A DNA stretch of 64,000 nucleotides from Homarus americanus. Its lineage: Eukaryota > Arthropoda > Malacostraca > Decapoda > Nephropidae. How positions within the stretch are numbered: position 1 is the first letter of the stretch; each line of letters begins with the position of its first letter. The notes below the pieces were generated by a model that worked only from the letters and a program-made list of their open reading frames with translations, did no database searches and was not told where the DNA came from. The DNA is taken from NCBI RefSeq assembly GCF_018991925.1, contig NW_024737068.1, forward strand, positions 1,697,560-1,761,559, read 5' to 3'. Shown in pieces: positions 21,001-31,496 of the stretch. The position numbers were made by a program, and so were the translations under genes.

Positions 21001-21777
21001 ATCCAACAGGTGAGCATAATACTGCTCGGTGTAGAGTCGTGGCGCGTGGATCGGGTGGTCGTAAACGACCCCTTCTGGCAGGAGGTGGTGCTGTTCCTCC
21101 CTCCCGCTTGCGTCCAGGAGACACACACCTGGGACAGAGTGTCCATCTGTGACCGCAATAACTGGCGGGAAGGCCTTCTTCAGCAGTTGGTGCGCGAGAT
21201 CTGCTCCAGGTTGCCGGTCCTACTAGCCGTATTTCCACCCAAAGTAAGATTACGTAAACTTGACAGAACGATGACTTACGTGTTGGGCTTGGCGGTGTGG
21301 GTGCTGGTGTGGTCACTCTTCTCAGCCCGCGTCATCGCCATTGTCCCCAAAGTCATAATCAACTTTTTCATAATGTTGCTTTCGGTCGTTGTCATCGAGA
21401 CTGTCATCACTTACTCTCTTAGATTCGGTGAATCAGGCAAAAGGTGGTGGCCTTGGCCCAGGTCAGCGGGTTGGTGCCTTCTTATGGCCAGATTTCTGTT
21501 ATGTGTGGTAGGTATGGCTCTCCTCGCGTACATCATCTACGCAGGTTTCACCTTCTCCTGTTGGAGGTTCAACCAACTGTGCCAAGTCCTGGTAGAAGGT
21601 TTTCTCTGGCAATTAGCTTCTTTACTTGTCATAATAGTTGCGGCTGTTATTACTAAGGCTTGTTATTACTGTCGCTTGTGGACGTATGGGTTCCACGCCA
21701 AGTTGGTCAACCCCGAGGGTATGTTTGTGCCATGCCAACGTCCCCCATTCCCAACCACTTCTTTGAAAATTTACTAA
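18040..21777 (+). CDS. Polycystin-1-like REJ/PLAT membrane protein, copy 1
   Basis: A single uninterrupted frame of 1245 codons. Residues 1-18 are a signal peptide. Residues about 33-110 resemble an Ig/FNIII-like module of REJ ectodomains (FEVQCDGSRDGQLTY, later LPSGEQWLTV), and the ectodomain has many N-glycosylation sequons. Residues 545-580 look like a GPS: C555, then C567-E-C569, but without the HLT/HLS cleavage triad. Residues about 587-880 are roughly 58 pentapeptides of VTGVP/VTGEP type. A helix at about 887-908 follows, then a PLAT domain (about 927-1040, with YQYNVFVYTS and WRVDRVVVND), then four helices at about 1079-1102, 1105-1127, 1145-1170 and 1184-1210. Polycystin-1 has eleven helices, so the channel half is missing. 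The family acts as a membrane receptor subunit; function here is inferred. Intronless structure is unusual for this family. Confidence 0.82.
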   Translation: MKTLVLLLVQTAVVYVVAPTLHSCTLSPTTGVAYRTVFEVQCDGSRDGQLTYTLYYASSPDKDALLLPAYRGSSPNAAGIVLPSGEQWLTVTVENSDHTTTSVPVAQVNLTSNLLSVSELQQAIQNIKDLVKPRMEYYNALIKAHLVLRALNELSEEDKEIVNMKTTLLDLVYEQLHVKVKDQLDFAESMLVKGTSVSIIIPVSRRFAQLASNSRIGYRQFLFMHELEQVVVSFLRVYGRILVEKKNSEVVLFGVSRKIKIEDIIHKSIRDIVYLQSLMRPAGEVTTITTPHVTLSTWKALPGMSVSPTLNLSGILVELPQAMVNATETRLISAAHSPHIFIGPPSPSHQAGEYSSGFLDFTVAGMENVSSNTLFRHWFPRSLSAPDPTVEFILAGPLVCTGASSCGWTPSNSSGPISLLVLGRQDILVTISTIDNSTLGSPPPVLHVMLSERGVVGQVDLPLNETKLLYRGVKIKPVSSIPHADSYQFLLKNIVDFSRNISMRVKFNTSSLGEACSDCPGNYTVLMDVRVERKTALCSTYYPPEDRYIAFINKCISFPEEDSSVTCECEGSGIFTTMVGVPPTVMVTGVPVGGALAKAVPVTGVPMIGDPDKPVSLSGVPVTGITMSRLPMSGNLVTGVPVIGEHVTGVPMTGVPMSGELVTGVPVTGEHVTGMPITGVPVSGEIVTGVPVTGEHVTGVPITGVPVTGEHVTGVPVTGVVLSGVPVSGEPVTGVPVTGEPVTGVPVTGVALSGVPVSGEPVTGVPVTGEPVTGVPVTGVALSGVPVSGEPLTGMPVTGITMTGVPITGELVTGVPVTGESVTGVPVTGVPLTGEPLTGISINGVTVTGMPVTSEPVTGEPVTDKPVTDKPETREPVARECNKAPQVFMYVLVLVILVGVAAAIVSDYCDRPKVEPLTDPHLNHLEYQYNVFVYTSLLKWFPGTSSNIGIHLKSDTYGTEKNFVQNPGVQFGQMVHVVVCTGHPTGRIQQVSIILLGVESWRVDRVVVNDPFWQEVVLFLPPACVQETHTWDRVSICDRNNWREGLLQQLVREICSRLPVLLAVFPPKVRLRKLDRTMTYVLGLAVWVLVWSLFSARVIAIVPKVIINFFIMLLSVVVIETVITYSLRFGESGKRWWPWPRSAGWCLLMARFLLCVVGMALLAYIIYAGFTFSCWRFNQLCQVLVEGFLWQLASLLVIIVAAVITKACYYCRLWTYGFHAKLVNPEGMFVPCQRPPFPTTSLKIY
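19798..20680 (+). repeat. 15-bp coding repeat in polycystin-like copy 1
   Basis: Tandem 15-bp units such as GTGACCGGGGTGCCC and GTGACTGGTGAGCCC encode VTGVP and VTGEP, with variants MTGVP, VSGEL, VTGEH and ITGVP. A 30-60-bp higher-order order is visible, including a near-exact 105-bp duplication (about 20185-20290 and 20290-20395). The complementary strand is also open across the block (minus frame 20750-19662), reading VTGTP/VTGSP. The segment lies between the GPS-like motif and the first membrane helix, so it would form an extended, threonine/proline-rich stalk. Confidence 0.92.
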
Positions 21778-21885
21778 ACATTTTTTTATCACTGATGTTT
21801 GTCTGTCATCACAATTTTGATCTTTTATTTATTAGTAATATTTTCTCCATCTTGTTGACAGCAACACACCGTGTGCTGTGTCTTC

Positions 21886-22205
21886 TTTATCTCGCGTTTT
21901 GCTGTTCACGCTCTCTCTTGAAGGACACCAGCTGTGGTTTTGTCTGGGTCTGTTTTGGAGGGGCAGTGTCATGGTCACATAGCATGGTTAGTCCGTTCAA
22001 CACTTAATTATTCATTTTATGCTCCACCGCCCACAAAACACTTGTGGAACTTTTTAAGTTCACCAGTTGAGACGTTCGTTCTTTCCCCACTTCACGGCAG
22101 CTTAGTCCTCCGTTTTCTCTCTTGTATCACCTCAGGGACTCGGGTATTTCTTAATACCTCATATGGTGTTCATGAATTTGAAGTTGAGAGTAAATGAATT
22201 TATTG
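21886..22205. other. Unique flank after the duplication
   Basis: No gene is recognised. Short frames here have no domain signatures. Confidence 0.5.
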
Positions 22206-22207
22206 TA

Positions 22208-22370
22208 CAGTCACTCAAAAAAGTCCTGTCGCGAACCATGAACCCCGAGATTCAGACTCTTGAATCCAAAGCATTTATGGACAGAATAATGTATCAGTAT
22301 TTACTGCTTCGGGTTCACGAGTCTGAATCTTGGGGTTCGTGGTTCGCGACGGGACTTTTTTGGGTGACTG
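22208..22370. mobile_element. Short MITE with long terminal inverted repeats, TA target
   Basis: The 163-bp element begins CAGTCACTCAAAAAAGTCC and ends in its imperfect complement, GGACTTTTTTGGGTGACTG. The inverted repeats extend about 48 bases, leaving a short loop. It is flanked by TA at 22206-22207 and 22371-22372, as for Tc1/mariner/pogo elements. No coding capacity. Confidence 0.85.
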
Positions 22371-22372
22371 TA

Positions 22373-22857
22373 CATTGAAAGATGTATACCTACAGTGACA
22401 GAAAGAATTCTTGGTTTATTGGGTATATGTTGAAGGCATCATATATCTTTATGTGTAGAGACTTTCGTGTTAAGATGTTATGCTTTGAGTATTCATCCAA
22501 CAGCTGTAAATCATATTGTGTCGTGTGTACTTATGCGATAGCAGTTCAAAACTGAAGTCATATCCTCTTGATCTATGGACATGAGAGAATACGATGAGAG
22601 TATAGAAATTGTTGTCTGTCCTGCATTATAGAAAGTAGATAGTGAAAATAGAACGCCTACTTATCTCTGGAAGATAGATAGATAGGTAGATAGATGAAAC
22701 CAATATACACTAAACTGATTCAATTATGGTAGAGGCAGGCAGTCATAATTATGTTAGAATTCCACTGACGAAAATCTTGTAAGCAGATCCATATACTACA
22801 CTGCTTCTGTCTCACAAGGGAAGATGTACACATACATAACTTACAATTCCAAACCCA
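22373..22857. other. No gene recognised
   Basis: AT-rich sequence with a short GATA-type repeat near 22672-22695. Confidence 0.5.
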
Positions 22858-22927
22858 TTCCCCAAATATGTAACTGTATATTTTCAGCCTTCTGGCTGCC
22901 AAGCTCTTTCAATAAACCGTTAATTAT
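22858..22927 (+). mobile_element. LINE 3' tail fragment (tail family B)
   Basis: About 70 bases matching the ends of 4000-4236 and 9725-9885: TGTAACTGTATATTTTCAGC, a CTTCTGGCTGCC segment, then CAATAAACCGTTAATTA. There is no ATT array after it. Confidence 0.7.
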
Positions 22928-23077
22928 GACGCCCCCATGGTGTAGGTGTCTTATTGTTAGAGGTGTACAGTTGCAGGCATAATTCTCTGGACATTTGTCA
23001 GTATCAATCATGTCAGTGCAGGAGGATCATTAGGTCACAGACATTGTAATTTTAACGTATTTTATCAGATATTTTTG

Positions 23078-23079
<2 letters not shown>

Positions 23080-23144
<65 letters not shown>
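23080..23144. repeat. ATT and AGT microsatellite at the 5' edge of a retroelement
   Basis: (ATT)n from about 23080 to 23110 passes directly into (AGT)n to 23144. The reverse transcriptase frame starts right after it. Similar AGT runs follow the element at 25160-25183 and 26029-26049. Confidence 0.85.
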
Positions 23145-23146
<2 letters not shown>

Positions 23147-25150
23147 CTGGCCACCAGGCTGGTGGGGAGGCGGCCATTCACGCCATGAGATTGATATTTG
23201 AGCAGCGTGATTGTGAGGCCGTTCTCCTGGTGGATGCTTCAAACGCATTCAACATACTTAACCGCAAGGCTGCACTGCACAACATCAAAATCAAGTGTCC
23301 TAGCTTTGCGATGTATGTTGAAAATTCGTATAGGAATCCTTCAGACCTCTACATAGTAAACAACAAGGCTCTACGAGGTGATACCAACCTACAGTCAACC
23401 GAGGGAACAACACAGGGGGACCCCGTTGCAATGGCAATGTATGCAATTGGCCTATCAGTGCTCCAACAAGAACTAAAATTTGAAACAACTGGGGTCAAAC
23501 AAGTGGCATATGCTGATGACCTTACAGGAGCAGGAAAAGTGGAGTGCATCAAAAAGTGGTGGGACCTGGTAACATCGCGAGGTCCACAAATAGGGTACCA
23601 CCCAAACGCTAGCAAGTCCTTCCTCATCGTGAAGCCAGAACATTATGAACGGGCTTTGGAGGTTTTTGGCGGAAGTGAGGTCAAAATAACTAAGGACGGC
23701 CAAAGACATCTAGGCGCTGTAATTGGCACTACAGACTTCAAGACCGAGTACGTAGCGGGAAAGGTGAATGAGTGGGTTAGCGAAATCCAAGCTCTATCTG
23801 AGATTGCTAACACAGAGCCACATGCGGCCTTTGCAGCATTCACCCATGGAGTCAAGCATCGCTGGAACTACCTGATGCGTACCATCCCTGAGATCGGACC
23901 CCTCCTCCACCCTCTGGAAGAAGCTATCAGGGTCAAGTTCATTCCCAAACTAGTGAAACACCCTGACTTAACCCCAGCAGAAAGAACACTTCTTGCACTT
24001 CCACCAAGACAGGGAGGGATGGGACTAACTAATCCAGAGGAGATTGCTGACACTGAACATCAAAATTCACTTAAGCTCACGGCAGCCCTCACTGACCACA
24101 TAATAGCCCAGAATGCATCAGGGGAAGTGGACACTAGCGAAGTAAATAAGATCCGTAGGGCCATTACAACAGATCGGCAGCACTGCCAAAATGACATGTT
24201 GCAGCAACTATTGCTGCAGGTTCCAGAAAATTTGACAAAAAAAGTAGCTATAGCGCAGGAGGTGGGCGCCTCGAACTGGTTAACTACGTTACCGATAAGG
24301 GCAAATGGTTTCAGCCTTAACAAACAAGAATTTACAGATGCCATTGCTCTAAGGTACGGTTGGCCAGTGGATGGTTTGCCCTCCCAATGCGTGTGTGGCT
24401 CTTCCTATGACGGCGATCACGCCATGGTCTGCAAGAAGGGGGGCTTCATTTGCATGAGGCATGACGAGGTAAGGGATCTCACAGCAAATATGTTGAAGGA
24501 AATCTGCCGGGACGTCATGGTAGAACCGACCCTCCTTCCACTGGATGGTGAGATCTTCCAACACAGGACTTCAAACACATCTAACGAAGCCCGTGTGGAC
24601 GTCAGTGCTCGAGGATTCTGGACGCGGGGACAGCGAGCTTTCTTCGACATCAGGATTTTTGATCCCATGGCCACTTGTCACCGTAACCTAGCTCTCGATG
24701 CTGCACATAGGAGGAACGAGAACGACAAGAGAAGGGCGTATGGGGAGAGAATTCAAAACGTTGATCAAGGCAGCTTCACTCCTCTAGTGTTCACAACCTC
24801 TGGTGGGATGGGCCCAAGTGCAAGATGTTTCTACGCCAGACTCGCGGAGTTGATCTCCGAACAGAAGCAGCAGCCCAGAAGTTATGTTACAGCCTGGATG
24901 AGATGTCGACTGTCCTTCTCTCTCCTTCGGTCGGCTTTGCTCTGCCTCAGGGGAACGAGAGCTTCTGCCCCTACTCCGACAACTGCTGCAGATATTGACT
25001 ATGAGGCTACAGTCACCGAATGCCGCATAGATCTGCGGCTCAACTAATTTAACACAGATAGGATAGCTTATTATGTATTAGGATATTTAATATTAAGGTA
25101 AATAAATGGTGGCGAAGGTGTGGCTATTGGGGGAGGCTGGAGGCCATATT
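23145..25150 (+). mobile_element. 5'-truncated retroelement with nuclease-like C terminus
   Basis: The coding frame is open up to the AGT repeat at 23144, so protein sequence upstream of the first in-frame ATG (23185) is clearly part of it and the 5' end has been lost. After the stop at 25047 there is about 100 bp of tail ending in an A run (25151-25160) and (AGT)n. A second, shorter copy of the end of the same element follows at 25184-26028. Confidence 0.78.
23185..25047 (+). CDS. Reverse transcriptase with C-terminal Cys/His and PD-(D/E)XK-like domain
   Basis: A 620-codon frame from the first ATG; the true N terminus lies upstream and is lost. Reverse transcriptase motif A is VDASNAFN (D17), motif B is TTQGDP (75-80) and motif C is YADD (109-112). 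A linker contains LALPPRQGGMGLTNP. Near residues 404-420 a Cys-x-Cys...His...Cys cluster (CVCGSSYDGDHAMVC) may bind zinc. It is followed by RHDEVRDL and by RVDV (D472) and FFDIRIF (D488), spaced like the acidic residues of a restriction-enzyme-like fold. I recall very similar uncharacterised proteins in many marine invertebrates, but the clade name is uncertain. No frame break is seen, so the surviving part may be recent. Confidence 0.8.
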   Translation: MRLIFEQRDCEAVLLVDASNAFNILNRKAALHNIKIKCPSFAMYVENSYRNPSDLYIVNNKALRGDTNLQSTEGTTQGDPVAMAMYAIGLSVLQQELKFETTGVKQVAYADDLTGAGKVECIKKWWDLVTSRGPQIGYHPNASKSFLIVKPEHYERALEVFGGSEVKITKDGQRHLGAVIGTTDFKTEYVAGKVNEWVSEIQALSEIANTEPHAAFAAFTHGVKHRWNYLMRTIPEIGPLLHPLEEAIRVKFIPKLVKHPDLTPAERTLLALPPRQGGMGLTNPEEIADTEHQNSLKLTAALTDHIIAQNASGEVDTSEVNKIRRAITTDRQHCQNDMLQQLLLQVPENLTKKVAIAQEVGASNWLTTLPIRANGFSLNKQEFTDAIALRYGWPVDGLPSQCVCGSSYDGDHAMVCKKGGFICMRHDEVRDLTANMLKEICRDVMVEPTLLPLDGEIFQHRTSNTSNEARVDVSARGFWTRGQRAFFDIRIFDPMATCHRNLALDAAHRRNENDKRRAYGERIQNVDQGSFTPLVFTTSGGMGPSARCFYARLAELISEQKQQPRSYVTAWMRCRLSFSLLRSALLCLRGTRASAPTPTTAADIDYEATVTECRIDLRLN

Positions 25151-25159
25151 AAAAAAAAA

Positions 25160-26049
25160 AGTAGTAGTAGTAGTAGTAGCAGCAGCAATGCCGACAACAG
25201 CTACAGATATTGACTATGAGGCTACAGTCACTGAATGCCGCATAGATCTGCTGCTCAACTAATTCAACACAGGTAGGATAGTTACTTATGTATTAGGATC
25301 GGTGCCGGATTTAGACCTGTGGAGGCCCATGGGCAGCCTCTTTGTGGAGGACCCCCTCATTATAACAACCCAAGAGGGTGGGGTGGCGAGTGAAGCGAGC
25401 CTAAACATCTGGGAGTTCCGGGGGGCGCTGTAAGCCCCCAGGGAAAATTTTGAAATTTGAACACTTCTTTGGAGAATTTTGAATCCATATGCAGTTATAT
25501 TGAGGAAATTAGAACATTGAGAAATTTTTAATTAACTGTATATCTATTGATAGTGTGCAAATTCCCAACACACACACACACACACACACAAAAGTAAGAC
25601 ATGACTGGAGTCATTCATGTGGTTTCAAGTCGACCAGCCCTGATATAGCTACTACGGCACATGTCAAAATTTTTCAAGAAACTTCACAGAAAAGAATATA
25701 TTATTAGTTATTACAGAGAGATGATTCTTCGCATTATTAATCAGATAAACCTCTACTCAAATAATGGTTCTGTCCGAGTAGATAGCCTAATTTCTATCAC
25801 GCTTCTTGCTGAACATAGTTTTACGTGATGGAATAGATAAACATGAATTTTAAAGAATTAAAAAAAAATAATCCAAATGAATAAACAGATAAATAAAATA
25901 TTGTAATATGTGGGGGCCCCCAGATTGTGGAGGCCCCTGGGCAGCTGCCCACTTTGCCCACTCCTGACTCCGGCCCTGATTAGGATATTTAATATTAAGG
26001 TAATAAAATGGCGGCGAAAGTGTGGCTAGTAGTAGTAGTAGTAGTAGTC
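25160..26049 (+). mobile_element. Second, 3'-end-only copy of the same retroelement, split by a MITE
   Basis: After (AGT)n, 25184-25299 repeats the last codons and tail of the preceding element (compare 24975-25085). The copy is interrupted at 25300 by a hAT-type element and resumes at 25987, continuing TATTTAATATTAAGG and ending in (AGT)n at 26029-26049. It is therefore a very short 5'-truncated insertion bounded by the same trinucleotide repeat. Confidence 0.8.
25300..25978. mobile_element. hAT-type MITE, 679 bp
   Basis: The ends are CGGTGCCGGATTTAGAC and, on the opposite strand, CAGGGCCGGAGTCAGG, the CAGNGCCGG type of hAT termini with one change at the left end. An exact 8-bp target duplication, ATTAGGAT, lies at 25292-25299 and 25979-25986. 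No transposase frame is present, so it is non-autonomous. It interrupts the retroelement fragment, which makes it younger. Confidence 0.87.
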
Positions 26050-26329
26050 CCTGGCCAGCTGATGTGATTGGTCGACATTGTCTTTTATATGTTGTTGTTT
26101 ATTCTCTGCGGTTATAAGTATGTGATGTTTGTGTTAATTGGTATTGAAATCATGATCTTAAACTAGAGATAATAAATAATAATAATAATAATAATATTTT
26201 TTCTTCATTTATTTTGTATAAGTGACGGTGAGACACACACCGGCCACTTTGCTTTACGTTATTTTATTATTCTTTACTCTACTCTTCTTTAGTTTACTTT
26301 ATTCTGGTGTATCGGACCTGAGGCTTAAG
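26050..26329. other. No gene recognised
   Basis: Short AT-rich stretch with an AAT run at 26175-26197. Confidence 0.5.
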
Positions 26330-26640
26330 ATGGTAGTAACGCAGATTCTGGACACGGTGAAGGCTTTGAACAGTTTCTTTTCCTCGGTGTTCACAAGAGA
26401 GGATGTGAACAATCTTCCTGCGTTTGAGGACAGACGGTTTGACACAGTGCTGACCCACATTGTGTTCACAGAAGAGGGTACAAGAAATAAATTGTCAAAG
26501 CTAAAGGTTCATAAGAGTCCCGGCCCTGACATGGTGGATTCCAGAGTGCTAAGAGATGCCTGTATGAGCAAAACGTCCCCAGTGATTGGAAAAATGGCTT
26601 ATGTGAGACCTCAAGAAGGGTGAACGTCACTCCACGAATA
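26330..26640 (+). pseudogene. CR1-type LINE reverse transcriptase fragment
   Basis: The plus frame reads ALNSFFSSVFTREDVNNL, a segment with TVLTHIVFTEEG, and KVHKSPGPDMV, matching the start of the reverse transcriptase in the copy at 50389. After about 26620 the similarity decays. Both ends are truncated. Confidence 0.82.
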
Positions 26641-26689
26641 ATGGACGAGTTGTCGTTTCTGAGTAAATACAAGAAATACCCTCTGCCAC

Positions 26690-27100
26690 ATTGAATTGAA
26701 TTGAAACAGTTTATTTAGCCAGAAAAAGACAGATACAGAGTGGATAATAATAACAATATTAATGTTACCGCAAGCAGTAATGAGTAGGGTGACACATAAA
26801 CAAACACTATGTTAGGCTGTAAGTCATGTCATGTTTATTGGGTGTGCCTGGCCGTATACAGTGTGTAGAGTGTTGAGATGGTTGAAGATGCGAGACCTAG
26901 AGGAGGTGAGGTGTTGGGTGGTAGTAAGGGAGCTTGTTTGTGTATAATCACCTGACTCAGCAGCCCTCACCCATCAAGAGAAGGTTGGGGAGGTGGCATG
27001 GTGTATCGGCACTGTAGCTATTCAGATCACAGAGGCAACACCTAACCTGGTTTCTCTTGAGACTTTCTACACGTAAGTTTAACTGGTACTTATTGTGTAC
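26690..27100 (-). mobile_element. Probable LINE 3' end
   Basis: The start, read on minus, ends in GGCTAAATAAACTGTTTCAA and then an ATTCA-type short repeat, a common end of arthropod Jockey-type elements. No coding segment is recognisable, so the inner limit is approximate. Confidence 0.45.
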
Positions 27101-28560
<1,460 letters not shown>

Positions 28561-28689
28561 TTAGTAGCTCTGGGTGCCTTAAGTTGTATCTCTGATTATT
28601 CCGGAACTGGAAATAATTATTGTCAAGCAATAAACAATTATATAAATTTCGGTTAATGCATTTAGTTTATATAATACAATCACTCCACG

Positions 28690-29272
28690 GTAATTTTCCA
28701 TAAGCTGTGAGTTGCCATGTGCTGTTCAAGTGAGAGGAAATTCCTCTATCAGTCGGCCGACCTTCAGAATGTAGGGTTAGCCCAGCTTCTACCTCAGAGG
28801 CACCTCTCCCCTCACGAACCAGTCTTCACTTGAGCCTCACGAGAATCGGACGGGTGACTTAATTCAGTCAAGCTGAGCCCTGTCCTTAACTAAGACTCAC
28901 AGCTTACTGTACATGTTCTGGGTACTCAGTTCTAACTACAGGAGCGAACACAAACACCTGTAGAGTTCTTTGTAGGTTCTATTTGCTGGATCTGCAGAGG
29001 TACACAAGAGCCAGTACGTCCATTACTCTCTCTATGGGTCAACTGACCTCTCGCTATGGGTCAACTGACCTCTCAGGCAACATGTGGCAAGTGATACATT
29101 AGCAGCTTCCAGATGTCGCCAGGCACATTAATTATCTAAGCATGTGGTACCTGGTACAGGCATTGCCACACGCTGCTGGCTAGGCTCAATAAGTAGTATA
29201 TATAAATGGAATACATACATAATATACATACAACATACATAACATACATACAACATACACAATATACATACA
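28690..29272 (-). mobile_element. Candidate 3' LTR of the Gypsy element
   Basis: On minus the Gypsy coding region is followed by a purine tract (G-rich, plus 29274-29289) that could be the polypurine tract, then sequence starting TGTATGTATATTG with a TATATATA motif at about 29200. The far boundary is a guess. I could not find a matching 5' LTR in the window, so identification rests on position. Confidence 0.35.
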
Positions 29273-29421
29273 CCTCCCCCCCCCTATACGCTCATAGCAA
29301 AGTCTTGAGCGGACCTTTTCTTTTGGATCCGTTCTGAGCGTACAGGGACTTGATCACTGGGGAGGATATGGGGCTCAACAGCAGAAGGCACTGTTACAGG
29401 GCGGAGAAAATGGCGGTTCCT

Positions 29422-30548
29422 TCACCACACACGGCCACTGGGTAATCGCACCTGGTAGTCCCGTGACCTACCGAGACCCATGACTACGCCCACTTTGTCC
29501 CAACGTAGGGAGGTCGGGTCCTGAACATGGACTTGGGTGCCGACACTCAACCTGGGGAGAGAACGGGCGTGGTCGTTGTAGCGGGCGGCGACATCATGAG
29601 CACGTTCGGCGGCTCGGCGATCACAATCCTCTGTCTTGGCCTGCCACTCCTTGGAGAAGGACTGAGGGTAAGCAGGGACACAAGAACGGAGGGGGCGTCC
29701 ATACAAGACCTGGTCAGGGGAGCGTCCGGTGTAATTGGGTGTGTTGCGGAGCTCAAGGAGACACTGGTCGAAGGCCTCGCTGTCAATATTCCCAGAAGGG
29801 GCCACTTTGAGGATGAGGTGCTTCAGGGATTTGACAGCAGCCTCAGCGTGGCCGTTGGACTGCGGGTAATGGGGCGATGACAACACATGCCGGACTCCCC
29901 ATCGGTCAAGGAACACAGCAAAGTCCCGGCTTGTGAACTGGGGGGCCTTCCGTCGGTTCGTAGGCGCACAGGAACTCCCACGTCACGGAAGTAGTGGCGG
30001 AACTTGCTGATGGTGGCGGAAGACGTCGTACCATTACCGCACTTGATGACAACCGGCCAACTAAAGAGACGGTCGACAATAACAAGGAAGGGCTTTCCTG
30101 ACACACAGAAAAAGTCGGCTGACACAGACTCAAAGGGTTCCTGCTGCTGGCTGGGTTGGAGTACTTGGCAGGGCTCACACGCATGGACAGCATTGGAGAT
30201 GTCGGAGTAGATGCCAGGCCAGAACACAGTCTGTCTTGCACGCCGTTTGGTAGCCTCAGCTCCACGGTGACTGTCGTGAAGGCTAGCCAAGACGTGGGGA
30301 CGTGAAGCAGCAGGGACAACTACCGAAGGAGAGGTGTCACTGGCAAGAAGTAGGGGTAGGGCGACGGCAGGGTGGTTGCTGCTCCCTTCTTGCACCCTGT
30401 TGGCGTGTTTTATCTCGAGAATATGTTTTGGGAAGTCCTGGGAGATGATGGCCAACTCTTGGCAAGGTCTGTAGGACAGCAAAGGAGTTCGGGACACCAT
30501 TATGCACATCAATCCAGGCTTGAAACGACCTGTTGCCAAAGGTGACAT
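29422..30548 (-). pseudogene. Gypsy integrase (frameshifted)
   Basis: Two minus frames, 30548-29823 and 29916-29422. The first has an HHCC-type zinc domain (H...H in HVLASLHDSHRG, then CEPCQ), TVFWPGIYSDI, and the catalytic SADFFCV and LRTDG aspartates. The second continues with HVLSSPHYPQSNGHAEAAVK, which includes the catalytic glutamate, and a C-terminal RSLPRLSVGTQVHVQDP segment. A frameshift near 29910 lies between the second aspartate and the glutamate, so the enzyme is inactive as read. Confidence 0.85.
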
Positions 30549-30792
30549 GTGCTTGGAGTGAACCTAGGGCTGGGGCCATCTGTGAACCATCTGCCGCGAA
30601 GCGGAGATCCTTGGGAGGCCGTCCTAGATCACTTGGAGAGAGCCCCAAACATTGCAAATGCTGGGGACCGATGACTGTAGCATCAGCGCCGGTATCGGGC
30701 AGCATCTCGAGACGGGATGACACACTGCTGTAGGTCACGATGACGCTGATGTGCTGGGGAAATTTGGTCCTGGGACGCGAGGGGGAGTACAC
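30337..30792 (-). pseudogene. Gypsy aspartic protease fragment
   Basis: A 151-codon minus frame with MLPDTGADATVIGPQHL, where DTGA is the aspartic protease active-site motif, and a GRPPKDLRFAADG segment that would form the flap region. After a SFAVLQTLPRVG stretch it runs into low-complexity sequence where reverse transcriptase would be expected. It overlaps the end of Gag in a different frame. Confidence 0.78.
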
Positions 30793-31496
30793 CTTCCTAA
30801 TATGGCTTGAGCGTTGTCCAGGGTCGTCATGCCTCTGATTTGACGACTGTGGGCGTCACTGGTGGAAGGGCGCTGCTGCTTCCACCGACGCTGTCCCTTG
30901 GGTTTGTTGGTAGGGCAACACTTGTCGTAGTGGCCCAGACGACCACACACATTGCACTGGACGCGTTTGGCTGGGCACCGTACTGTAAGTGACCAGTGGC
31001 CCTTGCGGTCACAACTGTTGCAGGTAGACGCAGCAGCTGGACACGCCTGTGTTCCGTGCTGCTTACCACAGTTGTTGCAAAAGGAGCCGGGCGTGGGCGT
31101 AGTGGGCGAAGGCGTTGGGGTGGACTTCTTGTCCTTCTTGTACTGGGACATAGCCCGTACAGCTGTAGGGGGAGCTCGGATGGCAGAGGTGGCACACCTG
31201 GCAGCCTCATTGGAGCGACATTTTGTCAACACATCCTTAAGAGAAGAGGAAGAGTCTAGGGAGGTGAAGCGTTGGACAAGCTCCTCGTCCTTAACACCCA
31301 TCAGGATCACCTGCTTCAACTGGGTCTCCTCGCACTGCTGCTGGTTACCGGGGCATATGTCTACCTCTTCCGAGGCTCTCTTGAGTCGTACATAAAAAAG
31401 TGTCAAAAGTCTCGCCCTCCATCTGTCTACAGCTAAACAATTCCCTCCTGCGTAGAGCTTCATTCCGCTGACCTTTGATGGGCCGTTGTAGAACAT
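30735..31496 (-). CDS. Gypsy Gag fragment with three CCHC zinc knuckles
   Basis: A 253-codon minus frame. The N-terminal part is helical capsid-like sequence (KQVILMGVKDEELVQRF). A serine/threonine/proline linker follows, then three cysteine knuckles: CNNCGKQHGTQAC, CNSCDRKGHWSLTVRC and CNVCGRLGHYDKCC, of which the second has a longer final spacing. The role is particle assembly and binding of element RNA. The N terminus is probably truncated, because no leader separates it from the adjoining LTR-like segment. Confidence 0.82.
   Translation of the reverse strand: MFYNGPSKVSGMKLYAGGNCLAVDRWRARLLTLFYVRLKRASEEVDICPGNQQQCEETQLKQVILMGVKDEELVQRFTSLDSSSSLKDVLTKCRSNEAARCATSAIRAPPTAVRAMSQYKKDKKSTPTPSPTTPTPGSFCNNCGKQHGTQACPAAASTCNSCDRKGHWSLTVRCPAKRVQCNVCGRLGHYDKCCPTNKPKGQRRWKQQRPSTSDAHSRQIRGMTTLDNAQAILGRCTPPRVPGPNFPSTSASS

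Larger units (their letters stand above)
17550..21885 (+). repeat. Segmental duplication, unit 1
   Basis: This block and 41520-45865 are near-identical direct copies, offset by about 23.97 kb, covering the end of the GT minisatellite, about 400 bp of upstream sequence, the whole polycystin-like frame and about 105 bp after the stop. Similarity fades after a CATCTTGTTGA sequence at about 21855, where the copies diverge within 30 bases. It is a DNA-level duplication, since non-transcribed-looking flank is included. Confidence 0.93.

Noticed and set aside
29527..31395. Plus-strand frames across the Gypsy element
   Set aside because: They are mirror images of the minus-strand Gag, protease and integrase, which have clear motifs.
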